Positions 18,001 through 26,400 of a stretch of DNA of 48,785 bases are shown here, one piece after another. The DNA is from Desulfobacteraceae bacterium (GTDB taxonomy: Bacteria > Desulfobacterota > Desulfobacteria > Desulfobacterales > Desulfosalsimonadaceae), in contig JAABSL010000222.1 of the NCBI GenBank assembly GCA_011390415.1, positions 1-48,785 on the forward strand, read 5' to 3'. A program made the translations under genes and the position numbers. The notes beneath the pieces were generated by a model. That model made no database searches and had not been told where the DNA came from. It worked only from the letters and a program-made list of their open reading frames with translations. Numbering within the stretch: the stretch's first letter is position 1; every line of letters begins with the position of its first letter.

Positions 18001-18237
18001 CGGCCGGTATTGATGACGGCCTTTACCACCATTGTCGGCCTGATTCCTTTGCTGCTCGCCACCGGCATCGGATCCGAAGTGCAGCGGCCCTTGGCCATCG
18101 TTGTGGTTTTCGGGCTGATCTCATCGACGTTTCTGACCCTGTTCCTGATTCCGGCCATGTACAGCTGGTTTGAAAATAAAGATAAAATCAAAATCGAACA
18201 GGCAAAATATTATGAGGCGCTGGGGGAGACGACGTAG
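15100..18237 (+). CDS. czcA: CzcA-type heavy-metal RND efflux pump
   Basis: 1045 residues with the RND plan: TM1 at the N-terminus, a large periplasmic loop, TM2-6, a second loop and TM7-12. The TM4 substrate signature reads GGIAVGIGMLGDGAIVMVEN, with D410 and E417 at the positions of conserved CzcA residues D408 and E415. The first Asp of the CzcA DFG-x-x-VDG motif is a Gly (residue 404) and the residue before D410 is also Gly, so it matches neither the classical Zn/Co/Cd nor the Cu/Ag (MVDAA) class. It drives proton-coupled export of metal ions with CzcB and CzcC. The metal is uncertain. Confidence 0.9.
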   Translation: MINYIIEKAIKERLIVIVGLLCIIGYGIYGYVRLPVEAFPDISPVMVPVFAEAHGMAPEEVERLITFPIETAMNGLPGVSQVKSTSAFGMAAIYVYFTDDTDIYFARQIVAERLSGAMADLPEMHEPPGLGPISSGLGQIFIYYLTIEDDADTGGKDPATYLREVNDWMVKFQLQATPGVTDILSIGGHVLQYQVKINPDLMNQYHISLDELVDTIVSNNENAGGQFLTLNHEEYLVRGIGLLGDLDDIRDLPVKVVNGTPVRIKDVADVDFGKELRRGIVTRNGEKEVVSGIVMQLFGENTSEVIKRLYAKIPEVQASLPDGIRLVPFYEQAELVDQATGTVKKALIFGAALVVFSLFLFLGNLRTALIVALALPLCVLIAVIFMGFKGLSANLMSLGGIAVGIGMLGDGAIVMVENIFRHLSDPQNRDRNKISIILQAAKEVGRPIVFSIAIIVIVFMPIFTLQQVEGKMFSPMAFTIAFALIGSILAALIMAPVLSVYALRPRKGQEFIVLRFLKKLYRPALIKAIDHKKIILMITVILFSGSLMLIPRLGTEFIPTLEEGAILIGVTMAPSISMEKGQEIIMNMEQKIMAFDEVEETVSRIGRPEAGSHPHPVNYAEVHIELEPMNEWKNYQTKAQLIAALEKSLKTYPGIQLNFTQPIQNAFDELLSGVKSQLAIKLFGDDLSLLKTKAEEIQRAIIDIDGLVDLSVEQNFGQPQIQIIADRDACSRYGVNVSDLLEIVELAIGGEVIDQMYLNNRRFGIHVRFQEQFRSDPAAIANLLIRTQNDQLVPLSQIAEVKTVIGPLQINREQNQRRWMIQANVRGRDMGSVVSDIQQLISENVALPPGYYIEYGGQFENQQRAMKRLLVIVPIAIGLIFLMLYMTFDDFRNSLLIIINVPLSLIGGLIGLYVCGEYLSVPASVGFIALFGIAVQNGVVLVSYIKQQREHGMDLREALINGGLLRLRPVLMTAFTTIVGLIPLLLATGIGSEVQRPLAIVVVFGLISSTFLTLFLIPAMYSWFENKDKIKIEQAKYYEALGETT

Positions 18238-18268
18238 CTTCGGTAAGATCCCGGTATTTGCAGCCACG

Positions 18269-18308
18269 GCCCCTCCGGAATCCATAGGATTTCAGAGGGG
18301 CTTTTTTA
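18269..18308 (+). terminator. Rho-independent terminator of the czc operon
   Basis: GCCCCTC (18269-18275) pairs with GAGGGGC (18295-18301), with an inner ATCC/GGAT pairing, followed by TTTTTT. It lies 31 bases after the czcA stop and ends the operon. Confidence 0.9.
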
Positions 18309-18332
18309 TCGTGTCAGTCAGAAACGTTCAGA

Positions 18333-19610
18333 CTATAACGGCGCAGCAGCGAAAAAAATATTCATCAGGTAATTCATGCGCGTTTTAAGCATATTAAATG
18401 AATAATGGTGTTTCGCAATTTCAAAGTTTTTCTCCACCATGGCGTTTCGGATATCGGCTGATTCGATAACGGTTCTTACCTGGCTGACATTTTTCCGGGT
18501 CAGGTACCCGTCCATCAGGATCAGATCAAATCCCTGGGGTTCGATATCTTTAATAAAAATGGCGTACCGGTTGACCAGCATGGGTTTTTTAAAATAGATG
18601 GCCTCTAAAAACGCATTGCCGAATCCTTCATACAGACTCGGGTAGGTGATGAAATCCGCGTGCGGATAAATATCCCACAGTGAGTAACTGCCGGCGCCAT
18701 TGTTTTCGCCGTTTTCCTCAACGTTGCCCGGATCATTTATTTTTAAATTCATAAACCGCAAATCCACCCCAAGATTATTGGCGGTTTCTTTGAGCCATTC
18801 CTTATATTCCAGGCCCTCGTCGCCGGCTTCATGGGAGATCACCAGCTTATACCGCGGATCATTGAGTTCTTTGACCAGATCAATGGCATGTTCAATCCCC
18901 TTGCGGGCGACCACCCGGGTGGGTTGCAAAATCATGATATCATCCGGCGCAAGTCCCACGGAGGCACGGACTTGGGCGGTGCGCTCCGGATCAATTACCG
19001 GCGGGTTTTCAAAATCGAGAACATTTGGAATGATAATCGAAGCAATTCCCTTGCGGTGGGCCAGTTCTTCCTGGGCTACTGAATTGATCACCACATGCTC
19101 GACACTGTGCAGGCGCGGCGGAAACGCCATGCGGAGATATTCGGCCACCGCGTTCACCGAATACCGGTCGCGTTCCCAGTAAAAATCATGATGATGGGCA
19201 ATGGTGGGGATCTGAGTCTCGGCGATGACTTCCGTAATGGCGATTCCCAGGGGAAGATGCATGGGAATCGTCAGGGCGTTTTCAACAATGATAAGATCAA
19301 TGGCAAACTGTTCCAGAAACTGCCGCAGTCTTTTTTTCAGCAGGGAACGCATATCATGGATGGCATCGGTAACAATGGGTTCCCGGACTTTGCGCCCCCA
19401 TATGCGGTCATTGATCCACTGATTGTTCACATCTATAAAATGCGCGTCAGGAACCAGCATGGTTGCGGCCGGATTCCGGTCAGACTCTCCGCAAAACCAG
19501 AAGCAGCGATGACCGGATTTTTTTAAGACCGCCGCCCATTTACTGGCTTCCAGGGTGACCCCGTCGGTCCCGGCAAACCGCGTGGAAATAAATCCGATAT
19601 TTTTACACAT
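18333..19610 (-). CDS. Glycosyltransferase, GT4 family (group 1)
   Basis: 425 residues. The ATG at 19610 has AAGGAG eight bases upstream; the in-frame GTG at 19619 overlaps that site and is less likely. The N-terminal Rossmann half starts CKNIGFISTRFAGTDGVTLEASKWA. The C-terminal half has IMILQPTRVVARKGIEHAIDLV and the GT4 donor-binding motif EGFGNAFLEAIYFKKPML (E-x7-E). GT4 enzymes use nucleotide- or phospho-sugars with retention of configuration. The enzyme could make a compatible-solute glycoside or a surface glycan; neither donor nor acceptor can be told. It stands alone and converges on the czc terminator. Confidence 0.85.
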   Translation of the reverse strand: MCKNIGFISTRFAGTDGVTLEASKWAAVLKKSGHRCFWFCGESDRNPAATMLVPDAHFIDVNNQWINDRIWGRKVREPIVTDAIHDMRSLLKKRLRQFLEQFAIDLIIVENALTIPMHLPLGIAITEVIAETQIPTIAHHHDFYWERDRYSVNAVAEYLRMAFPPRLHSVEHVVINSVAQEELAHRKGIASIIIPNVLDFENPPVIDPERTAQVRASVGLAPDDIMILQPTRVVARKGIEHAIDLVKELNDPRYKLVISHEAGDEGLEYKEWLKETANNLGVDLRFMNLKINDPGNVEENGENNGAGSYSLWDIYPHADFITYPSLYEGFGNAFLEAIYFKKPMLVNRYAIFIKDIEPQGFDLILMDGYLTRKNVSQVRTVIESADIRNAMVEKNFEIAKHHYSFNMLKTRMNYLMNIFFAAAPL

Positions 19611-19938
19611 CCGCCTCACTCCTTCATCCGTCTGGCATCAGGATATTTTTTGATTTATAGTCTAAAAATAAACCCAAACCCGCTTAATTTCAACTGGTTT
19701 ATGCGCCCTTAAATCATATCTTCCGCAGCCCGGGTCTATAATTTCCGGGTTGCGGTTTACCTGTTTATCTCGATTTACTGATTTTGCAGAAATTTTATTG
19801 GTTTGCGCCATTTCATTGCTTCCTTTAAATATAAATTAATGATAAATAAACCCCTTGATTAAAGTCGATAACCAGAAAACGGAATTTGAAATTCCGATTT
19901 TTGGATCTGACAGCTGTCAGACCGCAACCATTTTTTTT
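19611..19938. other. Intergenic region with one hairpin
   Basis: Upstream of the glycosyltransferase. An 11-bp stem with one wobble pair (CCGCAGCCCGG at 19723-19733 and CCGGGTTGCGG at 19745-19755) has an 11-base loop and no U-run. It could be an operator or an RNA structure. Nothing else was recognised. Confidence 0.35.
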
Positions 19939-19939
19939 C

Positions 19940-20096
19940 CTAAGTTGAGCGGTTGTCGAGGTTGCCCCAAATATAAAACGGCTGCAAGGAAAATGCGTTT
20001 CCGCTACAGTCGTTTATGCGGTGATGCATTTGACGCAGCAGATGCGGTAAGATCGGCAACCCCGAAGGGTTTTGCATTTTAAAACGCTCAACTAAG
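19940..20096. repeat. Inverted-repeat element, REP/MITE-like
   Basis: The ends CTAAGTTGAGCG (19940-19951) and CGCTCAACTAAG (20085-20096) are inverted repeats with one mismatch. Inside, GGTTGCC and GGCAACC motifs recur in opposite orientation. A 75-codon frame (19855-20082) runs through it but looks like a by-product of the repeat. A related solo copy is at 21511-21533, on the other side of the sigma-54 regulator. It ends 14 bases before that gene's ATG, so it may form structure in its leader. Confidence 0.5.
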
Positions 20097-20110
20097 ATTT
20101 TAGAGGGAAT

Positions 20111-21511
20111 ATGAAGCATATATTAGTTGTTTCAGATAACAATGAAGCCATTAATAAGATCAGGTCTTCATTTAAAAAAACCGGGGTCATCGAAACAAGG
20201 GACCGTATTGAAACAACCCTGAAACCGCCGGCATCAAAACGCTTTGACCTGATTTTTATAGATGCCGAATCCTCCGGCAAAACGTCCGGGAATGGTGATT
20301 TGCAGGACAAAATACAGTCGTTGAAGAATCATTATCCCGGGGTTGAAACCATCATTATGGCATCAAAAGTCAATATCGGAGAAGCGGTAAAAGCGGTCCG
20401 GTCCGGCGGCAGTCACTACATTACCTACCCCATTGATCCGGTTGAAATCATGCATGTAACGGATTGCATCCGGGAGCAGGCCTTTGTCCGCTCGGAGCTT
20501 AACTATCTGAGGGAAGAATTCTGGCAGTCCGATGCATTAGAAATCGTGCGCACCCGCAACCCGGGGATGAAAAAAGTTTATGAACAGACCCGGTCGGTTG
20601 CGCCCACCCGGACAACCGTTTTGCTGTGCGGTGAAACCGGGACCGGCAAGGGGGTTCTTGCCAGCCTGATTCATCATCACAGCAACCGCGACAAAGGACG
20701 GTTTATCAGCGTGCACTGCGGGGCCATCCCGGACACCCTCCTTGAAAGTGAATTGTTCGGTCACGAAAAAGGCGCTTTTACCGGGGCGTTTAAACGAAAA
20801 CTGGGAAAGTTTGAAATTGCGGCCAAAGGAACTATTTTTCTGGATGAAATCAGTACCATCACCCCTTCTGCCCAGATTAAACTGCTTCAGGTGCTTCAGG
20901 ACGGAACATTTTCCCGCGTGGGCGGCGAAGAAATTTTAAAGACCGATGCGAGATTTATTGCCGCCACCAATATGGATTTAAAAAAGATGTGCGACGACGG
21001 CATGTTTCGAAAGGATCTGTATTACCGGCTGAATGTTTTTCCCATCGAAATTCCGTCATTAAGGGAACGAACGGAAGATATTGAGCTGCTGGCGGATACA
21101 TTTATCAAAAGATTCAATGTGATCATGCAGAAGCGGATTAAAGGGATCCATCCGGATATCATTAAGGCAATGGCGGTCTATTCATGGCCGGGAAATATCC
21201 GTGAACTCGAAAATCTCATGGAACGGGCCTTTATCCTGGAAACCACGCCCGAACTGACACCGGAAAGCTTTCCGGCGGAATTTTTTAATTATCCAAAAAA
21301 ATCCGAGGTCTTAAAAGTCAATACGGCACTACCCCTTGCCCAGGCCCGGCGAAAAGCCAATGATGAATTTGAAAGCCAGTTTATCAGACAGCTTCTGGCC
21401 AAAAACAAAGGGCGCGTCAACAAATCTGCCGAAGACGCCGGAATCAGCACCCGCCAGTTTCACAAGCTGATGGTCAAATACCATATTCAAAAGAAAGATT
21501 ATAAGACCTGA
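20111..21511 (+). CDS. Sigma-54-dependent transcriptional activator (NtrC family) with degenerate receiver
   Basis: 466 residues; AGAGGGAAT precedes the ATG. The N-terminal domain (1-120) resembles a response-regulator receiver with D9 and D51, but the conserved beta-5 Lys is Tyr106 (ITYPID), so phosphorylation is doubtful. The AAA+ domain (about 145-375) has Walker A GETGTGKG (174-181), GAFTGA (221-226, contact with sigma-54) and Walker B FLDE (243-246). A Fis-type HTH (about 420-460, NKSAEDAGISTRQFHKLM) ends the protein. It hydrolyses ATP to open sigma-54 promoters. No sensor kinase is adjacent. Its targets are unknown, though sigma-54 sites occur elsewhere in this window. Confidence 0.93.
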   Translation: MKHILVVSDNNEAINKIRSSFKKTGVIETRDRIETTLKPPASKRFDLIFIDAESSGKTSGNGDLQDKIQSLKNHYPGVETIIMASKVNIGEAVKAVRSGGSHYITYPIDPVEIMHVTDCIREQAFVRSELNYLREEFWQSDALEIVRTRNPGMKKVYEQTRSVAPTRTTVLLCGETGTGKGVLASLIHHHSNRDKGRFISVHCGAIPDTLLESELFGHEKGAFTGAFKRKLGKFEIAAKGTIFLDEISTITPSAQIKLLQVLQDGTFSRVGGEEILKTDARFIAATNMDLKKMCDDGMFRKDLYYRLNVFPIEIPSLRERTEDIELLADTFIKRFNVIMQKRIKGIHPDIIKAMAVYSWPGNIRELENLMERAFILETTPELTPESFPAEFFNYPKKSEVLKVNTALPLAQARRKANDEFESQFIRQLLAKNKGRVNKSAEDAGISTRQFHKLMVKYHIQKKDYKT

Positions 21512-21533
21512 GTTGAGCGGTTGCCGATCTTAC
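21511..21533 (+). repeat. Solo copy of the repeat found at 19940-20096
   Basis: The segment begins AGTTGAGCGGTTG, identical to 19943-19955, and its second half is the reverse complement of 20047-20061 (GTAAGATCGGCAACC). It starts inside the stop codon of the sigma-54 activator gene. A T-tract follows, so it may also act in transcription termination. Confidence 0.5.
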
Positions 21534-21617
21534 GGTTTTTGATATAGTGATTCAGCCATGTCCGGAGCCGGATTCAGACCGGACCGGATCATGGCCAAGG
21601 GTAAATTTCAGGAATAA

Positions 21618-21893
21618 TTATTCAACTGATTCTTTTAATTTTTTCCCGGGTTTGAATTTTACAGAGTTTTGCGCAGGTATGGTTATTTCCTCGCCCGTAC
21701 TCGGATTCCGGCCTTTGCGTTCCTTGCGGTGCACGGTTGAAAATGTGCCGAATCCCGTTAACTGGATTTTGCCGTCTTTGGCTTGTAAAGCTTCCTGAAC
21801 ACCTTCAATCAGCGCATTTAAGGCAACTCCCGCTTTTTCCTTTGTAATTTTAGCTTCTTCTGCCATGTAGTCAATCAAATCTGCCTTGGTCAT
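21618..21893 (-). CDS. HU-family nucleoid DNA-binding protein
   Basis: 91 residues, ATG at 21893 after CAAGGAGACAGAA. It has the full HU layout: helical dimerisation part (MTKADLIDYMAEEAKITKEKAGVALNALIEGV), the GFGTF turn (47-51), the beta-arm with GRNPSTGEEITIPA that enters the minor groove (Pro at the tip), and the C-terminal FKPGK helix. It compacts and bends DNA and can assist sigma-54 promoters in place of IHF. Whether it is HU or an IHF-like subtype cannot be settled by eye. It is monocistronic. Confidence 0.95.
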   Translation of the reverse strand: MTKADLIDYMAEEAKITKEKAGVALNALIEGVQEALQAKDGKIQLTGFGTFSTVHRKERKGRNPSTGEEITIPAQNSVKFKPGKKLKESVE

Positions 21894-22053
21894 TTCTGTC
21901 TCCTTGTTTAGATTATAAAAAAAATAAACTCACTCCCAGCGAACCAACATTTCCTTGTATGGAATTTTGCAATGCCTGTGCCAATGCCCCCCAATGTCAA
22001 TGTGTAATTATGTCCACGATCGCCTTGATCATTATTCCGACCACCGCCATTGT

Positions 22054-22092
22054 AGGGGCGTATGGTATACGCCCTTCGTATGGCATACGCCC
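22054..22092. repeat. REP-like palindromic repeat
   Basis: GGGCGTAT (22056-22063), loop GGT, ATACGCCC (22067-22074), then a second right arm in GTATGGCATACGCCC (22078-22092). Short repeats of the form GTAGGGGCGTAT...ATACGCCC are common intergenic dispersed elements in bacteria. Only this copy is present in the window. Confidence 0.55.
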
Positions 22093-22286
22093 TTATTTAC
22101 GGGAGTGCATCGAGCCCTTCCCCGGGCCGTGGACAGGTTTTTTTCGGAACCGCGACTTCGTAATTTTCCGCCAAAAAGGAACCCGGAGTTCCGATAACAG
22201 CTGACTTCCCTTTCAGGCGTGCGTAAACAGTGGCGCGTCTTTGTTAATTACATGCTTATACATGGTATATATTTTGCAAAAGCAAT

Positions 22287-22302
22287 TTAACGCTACACTA
22301 AG
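22287..22302 (+). repeat. Copy 3 of the 16-base dispersed motif
   Basis: TTAACGCTACACTAAG in the intergenic region upstream of the DksA-like gene; see the copies at 42425 and 44957. Confidence 0.4.
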
Positions 22303-22388
22303 GGTTTCAAATTTACGACCGGACCGCCAATCGCTCAACCCAGGATAAAATATTAAACAAAAATTTTCTTAATGACAGGGGGAAGCCA

Positions 22389-22811
22389 ATGAACAAAACA
22401 GATCTTGAATATTTCAAATTATTGTTAAATTCGCAACTAAAAGAATTAGAAGAGCGAATCGGTTATTCCGATATTCAAAAAATGACCATCAACGATGTGC
22501 TTCAAGATACTTTAGACATTGCCTCTGCTGATGTCGACAAAAATATGCTGCTTCGCATTCGTGAACGTGAAAGCCGGCTGATTTCAAAAATCAAAGACGC
22601 ACTTTCGCGCGTAGAAGACGGCAGCTACGGTATTTGCGAAAAATGCGGCAGCGACATTCCGATCAAACGGTTAAACGCCCGGCCGGTAACTTCCCAGTGT
22701 ATTGAATGCAAGGAAAAAGAAGAGGCACTCGAACGCGCTTACGGTTCAAAAGCGTTTTTTCCTTCCGAACCGGCCATACAGATGAATCGCAAAAATTTCC
22801 CGATCCGATAA
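22389..22811 (+). CDS. dksA: DksA/TraR-family RNA-polymerase-binding zinc protein
   Basis: 140 residues; AGGGGGAAGCC precedes the ATG. An N-terminal coiled-coil (about 5-75) carries acidic residues near its tip (DTLDIASADVD). A four-Cys zinc finger follows (C83, C86, C104, C107; CEKCG...CIECK), matching DksA. The protein enters the RNA polymerase secondary channel and, with ppGpp, tunes promoter output. Length is close to E. coli DksA (151). Several paralogues usually exist in these bacteria, so the symbol denotes family membership. Confidence 0.88.
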   Translation: MNKTDLEYFKLLLNSQLKELEERIGYSDIQKMTINDVLQDTLDIASADVDKNMLLRIRERESRLISKIKDALSRVEDGSYGICEKCGSDIPIKRLNARPVTSQCIECKEKEEALERAYGSKAFFPSEPAIQMNRKNFPIR

Positions 22812-22875
22812 TAAATGGATTGGAAATAGTCTGCAGGTCAAGTACCGGTAATTTTCAAAAGACAATACCAGAAAA

Positions 22876-23175
22876 ATGGCAAAAAACAAAACCAAAAAAG
22901 AATCCGTCACCACCATCGGGGTGGTTATCCCGGTGGAGTGGGACGAAAGCGGAAAACCGTCCGCCTATGCATTTTCCACATATGAAGAAAATGAGTATCT
23001 TATTGATAACCGAACGGACCTGGGAAAAGAAATTACCGCCATTGAAAAGCAAAGGATATCCGTCACCGGCACCCTTGGCCGTATGGTCAAAAATCGCCGG
23101 GTCATCTCAATTATCCGCTATGAAAAATTATTTTCATCCGATGAATACCGGGACCCTGAAACAATTAAAACATAG
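22876..23175 (+). CDS. Small conserved-looking protein, possibly OB-like fold
   Basis: 99 residues, 64 bases after the dksA-like gene. A basic start (MAKNKTKKES) is followed by alternating beta-type segments: TTIGVVIPVEWD, AYAFSTYEENEYLID, then ISVTGTLGRMVKNRRVISIIRYEKL, whose G-x-V/L pattern resembles an OB-fold strand pair. This frame is preferred over a longer overlapping frame (22706-23284) because that one starts inside dksA and has low-complexity Ser/Pro content. The ribosome site is weak. The function is unknown. Confidence 0.6.
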   Translation: MAKNKTKKESVTTIGVVIPVEWDESGKPSAYAFSTYEENEYLIDNRTDLGKEITAIEKQRISVTGTLGRMVKNRRVISIIRYEKLFSSDEYRDPETIKT

Positions 23176-23203
23176 TAAATTGAATTATTTATCTGTTTTT
23201 ATG

Positions 23204-23264
23204 GACTGCCGGGGCAAGGCTGCAAAATTTTTTGCCGGAATCATGAAATTTCCGGTCCGGAGTC
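23204..23264 (+). ncRNA. Candidate structured RNA (three-stem junction) before the glycogen operon
   Basis: The outer stem pairs GACT-g-CCGG (23204-23212) with CCGGAGTC (23257-23264). Two inner hairpins fit inside it: GCAAA/TTTGC (23222-23235) and CGGAA/TTCCG (23236-23254). An A/T-rich tract with TTTTTT follows at 23271-23277. It could be a terminator for the preceding small gene or a leader element of the glycogen operon at 23432. It matches no riboswitch consensus I know. Confidence 0.3.
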
Positions 23265-23431
23265 TGAAAAATTTTTTAAAATAATTTGTAGAAAAAAAAT
23301 TTATTTGTTAGTTTGTGGTTAAACAAAACAAAAACATTATGGCTCATCCAAAAGTACGTTTTCTCGATTCTTTTTAAATCCAGCCGTCCGGGAACGCTGT
23401 CTTTTTCTAAAACTTTGAAGGCTGAATTGAA

Positions 23432-26400
23432 ATGTCAGATTTACAACCCGAACAAATACCCGTACCCGGTACCCGTTGTGTCAAATTTTGCGGTGATATC
23501 GTTTCCTTTATGCTGGATATCGAAAAAAACCGGCCCGGCAAAGCCTGGATCCGGACCAATCTCGGCCACATAGCCACATCCCGGGCAGAGATCATCGAAG
23601 CCGTTATATCCGATTCACCGCCGTTGCATCGGTCATGGTACGACATTCCCATGACACGGATCAGCCCGGAAAAATTTGAAATAAAACTGGCATTATGTGA
23701 AATCGGGCATTTTGAAGCCAAGTGCTTTTTTATGCCGGAAAACGCCAGCACCCCTTTATGGCCGGACGGTGACAATGTCATCATCAATGTTGAGCCGGCG
23801 GATATGTGCTGCGCCAATATTATTTATAACGCATTTGTTCGTCAATTCGGTCCCAATAAATCCGGCATGTTTCAGACCAGTCAAACCCATGCAGGTGAAA
23901 TTGAAAAACTGGACCACGAAGGATATACGGTCATCCCGCCCTCTGGCACTTTCCGCGATCTGATCCGGGAGCTTGATTTTATCATCGCTACACTGGGATG
24001 CCGGATACTCCATCTTTTACCTATTAATCCGACCCCTACGACCTACGGCCGCATGGGCAGATTCGGAAGCCCCTATGCCGCACTTGATTTCACCGGCATT
24101 GATCCGGCACTGGCGGTGTTTGATCCGAAAGCGACGCCATTGGAACAATTTGTTGAACTGGTGGATGCCGTGCATGCGAGAAATGCAAAAATCATTATCG
24201 ATCTTGCCCCGAATCATACCGGGTGGGCGGCTGATCTTCATGAAACCCATCCCCACTGGCTGGTACGGGACAGCGAGGGCGCTATCCAGACCCCGGGTGC
24301 ATGGGGTGTCATATGGGAGGATCTGGCGAGCCTGGACTACAATAATAAAGAGTTATGGCAGTATATGGCCGATGTCTTTCTGCTGTGGTGCAGCCGGGGC
24401 GTTGACGGGTTCCGCTGCGACGCCGGGTATATGATTCCCATCCCGGCCTGGAACTTTATTGTGGCAACTGTCCGCCAGCAGTATCCGGACACTGTTTTTT
24501 TTCTTGAAGGGCTGGGGGGTAAAATTTCCGTTACCAGAGAAATTCTGAGTTCATCCAATTTTAACTGGGCCTACTCCGAATTGTTTCAAAACTATCATAG
24601 AGATGAGATCGAAGCTTATTTATCCCTGTCCAACCGGATTTCACTTGAAGACGGTCTGTTGATCCATTTTGCCGAAACCCATGACAACAACCGGATGGCC
24701 GCGACATCACCGACATATGCCGCCATGCGCACAGCCCTTTGCGCGCTGGTGTCGAATTGCGGGGGATTCGGTTTTGCCAACGGGGTGGAATGGTTTGCCA
24801 CTGAAAAAATCAATGTCCATGACGCATGTTCATTAAACTGGGGGGCAGAGTTTAATCAGGTGGACATCATCCGGCGCATTAATTTACTGCTGAAATTTCA
24901 TCCGGCCTTTTTTGACCGGACGGAAATAAAAATGATTCGGGAAAAAGACGGAAACTATATCGCGGTGTTACGGCATCATCTGAAAAGCAGTAAGCGCGTT
25001 CTGGTGCTGGTGAACCTGGACACGGAAAATCCTGTGACAGCTGGCTGGACCCTGGCGGATTTTGCACCTGAAACCGATGCCTGTATCGACCTGCTCAGCG
25101 GACACGCCATTTCCGTTGCCAGAGAAGATGACAGCGCCGTCTGTCATATGGCACCCGGACAGGTATTTTGTCTTTGCCTTGTGCCGGAAGATATGGATCT
25201 TTATATCCGTGGAAAAAACCACACCCATCTGCCGGCCCGCATTCATCAGCAGTCTCTGAAGTCGGTTGCCCTTGAAATATACCGTTTTTTTACCGGCTCC
25301 ATTAAACTTGACGGGTTTAATCCTGAATCCGCAATACAAAAACTGGAAGCTGATCCCGAGCAATTCTGCCGGTCGCTGAACCCTTATTCAAAAGAAAGCC
25401 GGGTCGTGACCTGGCAATGGCCCTGTGACCGTCGCCGCCAGGTGATGATTCCGCCGGGTCACATATTGATGGTGCGGGCAGATGCGCCTTTTAAAGCCAG
25501 CATTATCTCGGTTGAGAGCGGCCTGGAAACAACCATGATTGCCAGTCAGAGTCTTGCAGACCAGACGGGCGGGCATTTTGCCCTGCTGCCCTTAAAACTT
25601 ATACGCAAAACCCTTTTTGCCGTCACACTCAAATTATCGGTTTTTCCGAATGGCGACTGTTCCCATGCCACCGCCCCGCTCTTATATCTTCCTGCGCACA
25701 ACCATGCGTTTGCCAGAACCGGCTTTAACCGGAAAGAAATAATGGGCCATCCGTTGCGCTATTTGGGAACCAACGGCCGGGGCGCCATGATGCGCGTCAA
25801 CGCCCGGTGGGGAAAACTGGAAAGCCGTTACGACGCGCTTCTTTCCGCCAATCTGAATCCGGATTTTCCGGACAATCGCTGGATGATGCTGATCCGGTGC
25901 CGGGCATGGGTTGTTTTTCAGGGATTTTCAATGGAAATATCAACCGATTGTCTCCGGCGCTTTGCCACAGATTATGAATCCGGCTGTCAATGGGAATTTA
26001 CCATTCCGACGGGTCAGGGCCAGCATATACTTCTGGCAATCCATGCCACCATGGTACCGGATAAAAATCAGATCCGGCTGCGCTTTACCCGTCAGAATGC
26101 TTCCGGAAAAATCGGGGTATTGTCAAATGATCAGCCGGTGGAACTGATTGTCCGTCCGGACATCGATGACCGGGACTTCCATCACTGCACAAAAGCTTAT
26201 TCCGGACCGGAACACCACTGGCCGCCGGCCATTACCCCCGTGTCAGACGGATTCACATTTGCTCCGCATCCGGACCGGAAACTGCTGATGACCGCGTCTG
26301 CCGGTACTTTTAATTCAGCGCCCGAATGGGCATATATGGCCTATTTACCCATTGACGCACAACGGGGCCTGGATGCGCATACGGATCTTTTCAGCCCGGG

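Larger units (their letters stand above)
21894..22388. other. Intergenic region with repeats, no recognised gene
   Basis: About 495 bases. It holds the REP-like element at 22054-22092, the 16-base dispersed motif at 22287-22302, and two overlapping frames (21955-22197, 21959-22204) with Cys/Pro-rich products that look like chance translation of repeats. The promoters of HU (leftward) and the DksA-like gene (rightward) must lie here. Confidence 0.4.

Noticed and set aside
19855-20082. 75-codon frame through the inverted-repeat element
   Set aside because: Its codons follow the repeat; no ribosome site; likely a repeat artefact.
19943-20092. Integron attC site suggested by GTTGAGC and GCTCAAC cores
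   Set aside because: The cores are in the wrong order (GTTRRRY before RYYYAAC), the reverse of an attC, and there is no integrase or cassette array.
21955-22204. Two overlapping plus-strand frames of about 80 codons
   Set aside because: They run through a REP-like repeat, have odd Cys/His/Pro composition and no ribosome sites.
22230-22246. TGGCGCGTCTTTGTT as a sigma-54 promoter for the DksA-like gene
   Set aside because: The -24 to -12 spacing is one base short.
22706-23284. 192-codon plus-strand frame
   Set aside because: It begins inside the DksA-like gene in another frame, has Ser/Pro/Lys-rich low-complexity content, and overlaps a better 99-codon gene.
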